NCBI GenBank assembly: GCA_050256015.1
Contig: JBFWIL010000009.1
Coordinates: 1-22,152, forward strand
Origin: JBFWIL01 sp050256015
GTDB lineage: Bacteria > Bacteroidota > Bacteroidia > Bacteroidales > Prolixibacteraceae
Direction: 5' to 3'
DNA: 22,152 nucleotides
Positions within the stretch are counted from its first letter, which is position 1; every line of letters starts with the position of its first letter. Position numbers and translations under genes: made by a program. Below, piece after piece: positions 7,778 through 14,090 of this stretch. The notes beneath the pieces were generated by a model. The model had not been told where the DNA came from. It ran no database searches and worked only from the letters and a program-made list of their open reading frames with translations.

Positions 7778-9052
7778 ATGCTTAATTTACGCTTTATTCA
7801 GGAGAATTCCGGACTGGTTATCCGGAAGCTGCAAAAGAAGAACTTTGATGCTTCTGCTATCGTAGAGCAGATCAAAAATTTATATAAAGGGAAAAACGAA
7901 ATCCAGTCCAGGGCCGATCAGCTTAAAGCTGAGCTGAACCGCGTTTCCAAAACCATTGGATCGCTGATACGGGAAGGCTGCAGGGATGAAGCTTCCCGGG
8001 CCCGGGAACAGACTGCGAAATTAAAAGATGCGATCAAGCAGCTCAATCAGGAGTTTGTCCGGATTGATCAGCAGGTTTTTGAACTGCAGGTTCAGCTGCC
8101 AAATCTTCCCTCTGAATTGGTTCCGGAGGGCCGGACGGCTGAGGACAATGTGGTGGTTCGGTCCGGCGGACGAATTCCTGAGTTGAATGAAGGCAAACTG
8201 CCACACTGGGAACTGGCCTCCAAATACCGGCTGATCGATTTTGAGCTGGGAGTGAAACTGACCGGAGCCGGCTTCCCCGTTTATATGGGGCAGGGAGCCC
8301 GGCTGCAGCGTGCGCTCATTGGTTTTTTTCTGGATGAGGCCCGGCAGGCTGGCTATATGGAGATACAGCCCCCGCTGATGGTCAATGCCTGCAGTGGTTT
8401 TGGCACCGGACAACTGCCCGACAAGGAAGGACAGATGTACCATGTAACGGAAGAAGATCTTTACCTTATTCCGACGGCCGAAGTGCCGGTGACCAATCTG
8501 TACCGCGATGTGATTCTGGACGCACGGGATCTTCCGGTAAAGAATACGGCTTACAGTGCTTGTTTCCGCCGGGAGGCAGGTTCCTACGGGAAAGATGTCA
8601 GAGGACTTAACCGTCTTCATCAGTTTGACAAGGTGGAAATAGTGCAGGTGGTGAAGCCTGAAGACAGCTACAAAACCCTGGATGAAATGGTGGCCCATGT
8701 TGAAAATCTGGTGAAAAAGCTTGAGCTGCCGTACCGCATAGTCAGGCTTTGCGGGGGCGATATGAGCTTTACCTCAGCCCTGACCTATGATTTTGAAGTG
8801 TATTCGGCTGCTCAGGGAAAATGGCTTGAAGTTAGTTCTGTCTCCAATTTTGAATCTTTTCAGGCCAACCGGTTGAAACTGCGTTACCGTGATGGGCAGA
8901 CCCAAAAGCCGGTTGTAGCACATACGCTGAACGGAAGTGCCCTGGCTTTGCCTCGCATCGTTGCAGCTCTGCTTGAAAATAATCAGGCCGGGAACGGAAT
9001 CCGGATCCCGGAGGCTCTTGTTCCTTATTGTGGCTTTTCGCAGATAGGTTGA
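7778..9052 (+). CDS. serS: Seryl-tRNA synthetase
   Basis: A 424-residue class II aminoacyl-tRNA synthetase that charges tRNA-Ser. The N-terminal coiled-coil arm (about residues 30-105), which grips the tRNA long variable arm, is rich in Lys, Glu and Gln. The catalytic core shows motif 2 as CFRREAGSYGKDVRGLNRLHQF (near 262-283), the serine-binding region with EVSSVSNFESFQANR, and motif 3 as ALPRIVAALLENNQ near residue 390. The C-terminus GIRIPEALVPYCGF is typical of bacterial SerRS. Length and start (MLNLRFIQENSGLV) match the family. The gene has its own promoter element and terminator and therefore appears to be transcribed alone. Confidence 0.98.
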   Translation: MLNLRFIQENSGLVIRKLQKKNFDASAIVEQIKNLYKGKNEIQSRADQLKAELNRVSKTIGSLIREGCRDEASRAREQTAKLKDAIKQLNQEFVRIDQQVFELQVQLPNLPSELVPEGRTAEDNVVVRSGGRIPELNEGKLPHWELASKYRLIDFELGVKLTGAGFPVYMGQGARLQRALIGFFLDEARQAGYMEIQPPLMVNACSGFGTGQLPDKEGQMYHVTEEDLYLIPTAEVPVTNLYRDVILDARDLPVKNTAYSACFRREAGSYGKDVRGLNRLHQFDKVEIVQVVKPEDSYKTLDEMVAHVENLVKKLELPYRIVRLCGGDMSFTSALTYDFEVYSAAQGKWLEVSSVSNFESFQANRLKLRYRDGQTQKPVVAHTLNGSALALPRIVAALLENNQAGNGIRIPEALVPYCGFSQIG

Positions 9053-9078
9053 TTTTAACCTGTTCTTCAGGTGTGTTC

Positions 9079-9110
9079 AGTCGGTGGGATTCCTGCCGAC
9101 TTTTTATTTT
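9079..9110 (+). terminator. Intrinsic terminator after serS
   Basis: AGTCGG (9079-9084) pairs with CCGACT (9096-9101) around an eleven-base loop that can pair further, followed by a T-rich tail. It starts 26 bases after the serS stop codon, in the right place to end its transcript. Confidence 0.8.
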
Positions 9111-9331
9111 TCCGTGTTTTGCTGATTCATCTGCTGGCGAACTTATACGTATTAATAAAAATGAGTAAAATTTGGTAAAAGTGAAATTATAGGATAGTAA
9201 ACAAAGATGGTATCTTCAAAAAATGATCAATTCTTATTTGACACCCCCCGGTAAAATTGAGGTTTGAAATGGAAAAAGGAATATTTAAATGTGAAATTTA
9301 GATTAATAGGCAGATAAAAGGAATAAATAAG
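9111..9331. other. AT-rich non-coding region upstream of the GSII gene
   Basis: About 300 bases separate the serS terminator from the GSII start. The sequence is clearly more AT-rich than its surroundings and has no open frame resembling a protein. GTGAAATT occurs twice (9181 and 9291), but no clear operator or riboswitch was recognised. The size and composition suggest an upstream control region for the nitrogen-assimilation gene; that is inference. Confidence 0.4.
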
Positions 9332-9362
9332 TTTGAAAAACTATCAAAACGATTTATATTCG
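9332..9362 (+). promoter_or_regulatory. Promoter of the GSII glutamine synthetase gene (TTTG-N19-TATATTCG)
   Basis: TTTG at 9332-9335 and TATATTCG at 9355-9362 are separated by 19 bases, the consensus spacing for Bacteroidota promoters. The -7 box differs from TAnnTTTG at one base (TTCG for TTTG). The start codon is 48 bases downstream. Confidence 0.65.
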
Positions 9363-9410
9363 TGCCGTGAAAGAAATCAAAAATAATAATGACTTGTAAA
9401 TTGTAACAAT

Positions 9411-10427
9411 ATGAAAGCAAAATTGGAGTACATCTGGCTGGATGGTTATACGCCCACCCAGGGCCTTCGGTCGAAAACAAGGATTGCAAAAGATTTTAGT
9501 GGTAAACTGGAGGATTGTCCGGTATGGTCCTTTGACGGGTCTTCTACCCGGCAGGCCGAAGGAGGTAATTCTGACCTTTTGCTGAAACCGGTGGCTGTTT
9601 TTCCGGATCCCGACCGGACCAATGCATACCTGGTCATGACCGAGGTACTGAATCCGGATGGAACTCCGCATTCTTCCGACGGCCGGGCAACCATAGTGGA
9701 AGAAGATGAAGACTTCTGGTTTGGTTTTGAGCAGGAATATTTTCTGTATGATGCCGAAACCAAAATGCCGCTGGGGTTTCCCAAAGGCGGATATCCCGGC
9801 CCGCAGGGACCGTATTACTGCGGCGTGGGAGCCAACAGTGCTTATGGACGGGATATTGTGGAGGAACATTTTGATTTGTGTATTGAGGCCGGCCTCAATA
9901 TTGAAGGAATCAATGCCGAAGTGGCAGCCGGACAATGGGAATTCCAGATCTTTGCCAAGGGAGCCCGGCAGGCTGGTGACCAGATTTGGGTGGCCCGTTA
10001 CCTGCTTGAACGTACCGCGGAAAAATACGGGGTATACGTTGAGTGGCACCCGAAGCCTCTTGGCAGGGACGCCGACTGGAACGGATCGGGAATGCATGCC
10101 AACTTCTCCAACGAACTGATGCGTACATGCGGTGAAAAGGCTGTTTTTGTGTCAATCTGTGAAGAGTTCGGGAAACACATTCAGGCGCATATTGATGTTT
10201 ACGGAGCTTATAACGACCAGCGTCTTACGGGTAAACATGAAACTGCTTCGATAACCGATTTCAGCTATGGAGTATCCAATCGCGGAGCTTCCATCCGGAT
10301 TCCCGTGGGAACCGTTGAAGACGGATGGAAAGGGAGGCTGGAAGACCGTCGCCCGGCATCCAATGCGGATCCCTATAAGGTTGCTGCCGTCATTATCAAG
10401 ACCGTTCACGCAGCTATAAAAGGATAA
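9411..10427 (+). CDS. glnA: Glutamine synthetase, type II (eukaryote-like)
   Basis: A 338-residue enzyme of the GSII family, which makes glutamine from glutamate, ammonia and ATP. GSII hallmarks are VWSFDGSSTRQAEG-NSD (38-55), FGFEQEYFLYD with metal-binding Glu107 and Glu109, Glu170 and Glu177 in EVAAGQWEFQ, GSGMHANFS with His229 (226-232), and HETASITDF plus SNRGASIRIP near the C-terminus. The length suits the short decameric GSII form rather than GSI (about 450) or GSIII (about 730). GSII is not adenylylated. It stands alone behind its own promoter, and a convergent HAD gene follows 66 bases after its stop. Two further GS-superfamily genes lie within the next 6 kb. The gene symbol follows common usage for this type. 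Confidence 0.95.
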   Translation: MKAKLEYIWLDGYTPTQGLRSKTRIAKDFSGKLEDCPVWSFDGSSTRQAEGGNSDLLLKPVAVFPDPDRTNAYLVMTEVLNPDGTPHSSDGRATIVEEDEDFWFGFEQEYFLYDAETKMPLGFPKGGYPGPQGPYYCGVGANSAYGRDIVEEHFDLCIEAGLNIEGINAEVAAGQWEFQIFAKGARQAGDQIWVARYLLERTAEKYGVYVEWHPKPLGRDADWNGSGMHANFSNELMRTCGEKAVFVSICEEFGKHIQAHIDVYGAYNDQRLTGKHETASITDFSYGVSNRGASIRIPVGTVEDGWKGRLEDRRPASNADPYKVAAVIIKTVHAAIKG

Positions 10428-10493
10428 TTGTCTTTTTGCTCTCTCTTGCGGTTGTGCTTTCTTTTAAGGAGATTCTGCTTTTGAAAACTTTGC

Positions 10494-11351
10494 TCAGTAG
10501 TCTCCGTTAATCAGCACGTTTTGGCAAATGTAATCCGGAATAATGCCGGATGTGGAAATTCTTATCCTGGCCATCTCGGGAAGTGTATTTCCGGAAAGGA
10601 CCAGGGCTGTGTCCATGCCGAATTTATTGCCGCCGATAATGTCGGTATACAGGGTGTCGCCCACCATAAGTATTTCGTTGCGACGAACCGGCTTGAGCTG
10701 ACAGGCTTTTTCGAAACCATACATAAACATTTGAGCATCGGGTTTTCCAAAGCGGATAAAATGTCTGCCAAGCACCTGTTCAACCAGGTTGGAGATTCCC
10801 CCGACCGCAACAGCAATATCGTTTTTGCTCACCGGATAATTGATGTCGGTATTGGCTACAATCACCGGCATGTTTTTTCGGCGTAACAGATTGATGGCTT
10901 TGTTAATGTCGTGGGTCCAGCTGAATCCTTCATCGTCAAGGAAAACCATACCTTCCAGAAGATCCAGATCGGCCGGATTCACTTCGCTCACCGGAATGGT
11001 GTCGAGTCCGGCTGTCTGGATGTAATGAGCCGATTCGGCGGTTCCGATGTAAGCCACGGTCCCTTTTTTGATTTTCAGGCTGAGCCAGTCGCGCGCCAGC
11101 ATGCCCGAAGAGATGATTTTTTCAGGGGATATGCTGGTAATCCCGTTTTGCCGGTATACCTGGCACAGGGCTTCCGGACTTCTGGATGCATCGTTGGTCA
11201 GAATAAAATAGTTTATCTGCTGCTCATCGAGAAAAGCAAATGTTTTTTCGATTCCGGGAATAATCCCGTAATGATTTTTGAGTACCCCGAAGGCATCAAA
11301 AAAAACGGTTTTGTATTTGGTGACTATGTTCCTGAATTCTTTGATTCTCAT
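10494..11351 (-). CDS. HAD-superfamily class IIA protein with altered motif I
   Basis: A 285-residue HAD protein. Motif I is VFFDAFGVL with nucleophile Asp19, but the usual acid/base Asp two residues later is Phe21. Motif II is ILTND (Thr52, Asn53), followed by a class IIA cap region (about 60-180). Lys203 in FGKPD and GDTLYTDIIGG (231-241, acidic residues Asp232 and Asp237) complete the active site. NagD-like and TIGR01459-like proteins share this layout, and some of the latter have an aromatic residue at the same motif I position. The ATG follows the phosphotransferase stop codon with one base between, implying translational coupling. By inference it is a phosphatase-like partner of the kinase-like neighbour; activity may be low or altered because of Phe21. 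Confidence 0.85.
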   Translation of the reverse strand: MRIKEFRNIVTKYKTVFFDAFGVLKNHYGIIPGIEKTFAFLDEQQINYFILTNDASRSPEALCQVYRQNGITSISPEKIISSGMLARDWLSLKIKKGTVAYIGTAESAHYIQTAGLDTIPVSEVNPADLDLLEGMVFLDDEGFSWTHDINKAINLLRRKNMPVIVANTDINYPVSKNDIAVAVGGISNLVEQVLGRHFIRFGKPDAQMFMYGFEKACQLKPVRRNEILMVGDTLYTDIIGGNKFGMDTALVLSGNTLPEMARIRISTSGIIPDYICQNVLINGDY

Positions 11352-11352
11352 A

Positions 11353-12396
11353 TTAAAGTTTTAGAGCTGTTAACAATTTTTCCGGATGAAAGTTTGTTTC
11401 AATGGTCGGCAGATAAGCATCATAAGCCTCTTTTTTCAGTTTTCCGGCATAAGCTTCCCGGAAAAAATAGGGACCGTCCTTGATTACATAGTTCAGGATA
11501 AAGAAGCGGTAGGCTTCCCCGATAAAACGAACCTCAGGTTCCGTAAGCGGATAGACGCGGTGGTATTCTTTCAGGAAAAGGATGAACCGTTCTTCCATCA
11601 GGGGATTGATCAGGTAACTGAACACGGTGCGGTCTCCAATATCCGAAACCACCCGGCTGAAAAAGTAAAAATCCAATACCCGGTTGGCTTCCCGGAACCA
11701 GTCGTAATCCCAGCGCGAGTATAATTTCCCTTCCGGAGTAACAGAAAAATTTCCGATGTTCCAGTCTACGAATACAGGAAGCTTTTCCAGCTCAGTCATG
11801 TAATTGAGCCGGTCTGCATTGTTCAGGAAAATTTCGCACTGTCTCAGAATCATGTCTTTGTGTGCGGAACTTTCCCTCAGGATGTTCCCCCTTACATTCT
11901 TTATGAGTTGATGTATATCGGTGACCAGACTTTTGGATGCCAGGGGAAGCTGCTGGCTGACGTTTGCACAGGCCCGGTGAAAACGAGCCAGTTCCCGGCC
12001 TATTTTTCGGATGTGTTTTTCCTCCAGCCTCCGGGGTAGTTTGTTCTTTACCTTGATCGGATTGTAAAAAATGACCCAGGCAGCATGACTTTGCCTGAAA
12101 TACCGGTAGATAAACAGCTCGTTTCGCTTTACCAGGGAGCGGGCCAGAAAGTTTTCATAGGGCTCCTCCAGGTTGTTGGCCAGGTTATTGATAATGATAT
12201 GATCTTCCCGGAAATGTTCAAACCGGCCGTAATCGGATAGTTTGGCAAAAACCGGCTTCCGATCAAAAAAAGAGACCTTGTAAACCTGGTTGGTGGAAAC
12301 ATGAGCGCTGACATCAAAGATTCCCTTGATGTTGTGCCGGTCATCAAATTCCTCCCAGGCCTGCCTGATGATCTGAAAAAAATTCAGTGTGTGCAT
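11353..12396 (-). CDS. APH-fold phosphotransferase-like protein
   Basis: A 347-residue protein resembling aminoglycoside/choline-type kinases. A probable ATP-contacting Lys52 lies in VFAKL. The catalytic loop reads VFVDWNIGNF (Asp211, Asn216), in which the His normally two residues before the Asp is replaced by Phe209. The metal-binding segment is RWDYDWFREANRVLDFYFF (Asp230, Asp232; about 229-246), much like the D-x-D-W and later DF of the family. An in-frame ATG at 12471 would add 25 residues; the later Met was chosen because MHTLNFFQIIRQAWEEF starts the recognisable fold, but this is uncertain. It lies between the GSI-like ligase gene and the HAD gene, which it almost touches. The substrate is unknown; small amines, amino alcohols or sugars are possible. 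Confidence 0.72.
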   Translation of the reverse strand: MHTLNFFQIIRQAWEEFDDRHNIKGIFDVSAHVSTNQVYKVSFFDRKPVFAKLSDYGRFEHFREDHIIINNLANNLEEPYENFLARSLVKRNELFIYRYFRQSHAAWVIFYNPIKVKNKLPRRLEEKHIRKIGRELARFHRACANVSQQLPLASKSLVTDIHQLIKNVRGNILRESSAHKDMILRQCEIFLNNADRLNYMTELEKLPVFVDWNIGNFSVTPEGKLYSRWDYDWFREANRVLDFYFFSRVVSDIGDRTVFSYLINPLMEERFILFLKEYHRVYPLTEPEVRFIGEAYRFFILNYVIKDGPYFFREAYAGKLKKEAYDAYLPTIETNFHPEKLLTALKL

Positions 12397-12485
12397 AACT
12401 TTAAGTACTGCTCTTGGGCTTTTCAAAAGTAGTTTTTCCCCGTTGCATTCCCGATAGGAGTTTGAGGACAAAAGAGAAAAAACGG

Positions 12486-13841
12486 CTAGATGATTTCAAA
12501 ATAACGCTTCAGTTCCCAGTTGCTAACCGTACGGGCAAATTCACGGCATTCCCATTCCCGTGTCTGAACGAAATGTTCGGTAAAGCTTTCCCCGAACAGT
12601 TCCCGGGCCAGGGCCGAATGACGCATCAGTCGGGTGGCTTCTTCCAGACTGGAAGGAAGCAGGGTCCGTCCTGTCTGGCTGTAGTCATCTCCGGTTGATT
12701 CCGGTATATTCAGTTTTAGCCGGTTCCTGATGCCGTATAATCCGGAGGCTAATGCAGCCGCCATGGCCAGGTACGGGTTGCAGTCGGCCCCGGGAACGCG
12801 CATCTCCAGCCGGGCCGGTTGTTTTGCTTTCCCGATCAGCCGGATGGCTGTGGTCCGGTTATCATGTCCCCAGCTTACCGAGGAAGGCGCCCAGGCTCCA
12901 AGCTGAAGTCGTTTGTAACTGTTGATAGTGGGAGCATACATGGGCAGGATTTCCCTCAGACAAAACAGCTGGCCGGCCAGGTAGTTTTCCAGTACCGGAC
13001 TCAGCGTTGCCCGGCTGTTGCCTGTCTGGAACAGATTTTCTCCGTTGTCCTGGCTGCAAAGACTCTGGTGGAGGTGTCCTCCGCTGCCCGGAAGACGGGC
13101 ATCCCATTTGGCCATAAAACTGGCCGCAATCCCGTGTATGAAAGCAATTTCTTTCACCGCCGCTTTAAACAGGACGGCTTTGTCTGCTGCAGCCAGGACT
13201 TCGTCGTGTGCGATGGCTGCTTCATAAACACCGGGACCTGTTTCCGTGTGAAAGGACTCCAGAGGGATTCTGAATTTTTCCAGTAAATCGAACAGGTTCT
13301 GATAATAATCCTGAAACTGGCTTGTTCGGAGCTGGGAATAGCCAAACATGCCCGGGGTAATCGGGTTGAGTTCCCGGTAACCGTTAGCAGCCAGCTGATC
13401 CGGAGTCCCTGAAAAATTGTACCATTCAAATTCCTGGGCAAAGACAGCCCGGAAACCCATTTCCCCGGCTTTTCCGGCAATCTTTTTCAGCAGACTGCGC
13501 GGACAGGGGACCTCCCGGTTGTCTTCCCGGCTGAAGTCGGCCAGAAAATAAGGAATATCTTTTTCCCAGGGAATAGTTCTGAAAGTTTCCGGATCAATGA
13601 TCGCCTTCCTGTCAGGATATCCTGTATGCCAACCGGTAAAGCGGGTATTGTCGTAACAGGCGTCGTTAACATCCCAGCCGAACAACACATCGCAGAATCC
13701 TGTTCCCTGCTCCAGCACATCGGTGAATTTTTCCCTGCTGATGACTTTCGAGCGCAGAACGCCGTCAATGTCGCTGATGGCAAATTTGATTTTCTGGTGA
13801 CCGGACTGTCTTATTTTATCAATAATTTCCTTTTTATTCAT
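12486..13841 (-). CDS. GSI-like glutamine synthetase / gamma-glutamyl ligase family protein
   Basis: A 451-residue protein of the GSI superfamily. Recognisable elements are ISDIDGVLRSK (22-32), FAQEFEWYNF (134-143; Glu137, Glu139), HTETGPGVYEAAI (198-210; Glu200, Glu207), GSGGHLHQSL (252-261; His256), NSYKRL (307-312), NRTTAIR (328-334), RLEMRVPGADCNPYLA (344-359) and a C-terminal NWELKRYF. No NLYDLP-like adenylylation motif is visible. The pattern resembles PuuA- and GlnT-type gamma-glutamyl-amine ligases as much as true glutamine synthetases. It heads a minus-strand cluster with a kinase-like and a HAD gene, suggesting ATP-dependent glutamylation of a small amine rather than bulk ammonia assimilation. 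That substrate idea is inference; the fold assignment is secure. Confidence 0.86.
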   Translation of the reverse strand: MNKKEIIDKIRQSGHQKIKFAISDIDGVLRSKVISREKFTDVLEQGTGFCDVLFGWDVNDACYDNTRFTGWHTGYPDRKAIIDPETFRTIPWEKDIPYFLADFSREDNREVPCPRSLLKKIAGKAGEMGFRAVFAQEFEWYNFSGTPDQLAANGYRELNPITPGMFGYSQLRTSQFQDYYQNLFDLLEKFRIPLESFHTETGPGVYEAAIAHDEVLAAADKAVLFKAAVKEIAFIHGIAASFMAKWDARLPGSGGHLHQSLCSQDNGENLFQTGNSRATLSPVLENYLAGQLFCLREILPMYAPTINSYKRLQLGAWAPSSVSWGHDNRTTAIRLIGKAKQPARLEMRVPGADCNPYLAMAAALASGLYGIRNRLKLNIPESTGDDYSQTGRTLLPSSLEEATRLMRHSALARELFGESFTEHFVQTREWECREFARTVSNWELKRYFEII

Positions 13842-14061
13842 AGGATCCCTTTATTTATAAACGGATTTTTTTCTTTGTATAATTTCATACCCGTTGCGTG
13901 TGTAAATTAACAGTATTGTCTTGTTTTTACCAAGCTGTTTCTAAAATTCATAATCATCCTGTCCTGTGGCTGAAAATGATTTTTTTTTGAAGTGAAAGGC
14001 TGTTTCATGGTGGCATATTAAAAAAGGAGTAAAAACAGACATGGTACCCCTGTGAAAAGAT
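13842..14061. other. AT-rich divergent control region between two GS-family genes
   Basis: This stretch separates the minus-strand GSI-like gene from the plus-strand GSIII gene. It is AT-rich with several T-runs. An imperfect hairpin can form at 13902-13930 (GTAAA and AACA pairing with TGTT and TTTAC, a two-base bulge on the left arm). No clear -7 element facing the GSI-like gene was found. A shared operator controlling both genes is possible but unproven. Confidence 0.4.
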
Positions 14062-14069
14062 TACTTTTG
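14062..14069 (+). promoter_or_regulatory. -7 promoter element of the GSIII gene
   Basis: TACTTTTG fully matches TAnnTTTG and lies 21 bases before the ATG at 14091. Because transcription would start downstream of it, the in-frame ATG at 14052 cannot be the translation start. No TTTG -33 box was seen at the standard distance. Confidence 0.65.
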
Positions 14070-14090
14070 TATCAGAAATACAAGATTGCT

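Noticed and set aside
12397..12471. 25-residue N-terminal extension of the kinase-like protein
   Set aside because: The extra residues are not part of the recognisable fold; kept only as an alternative start.
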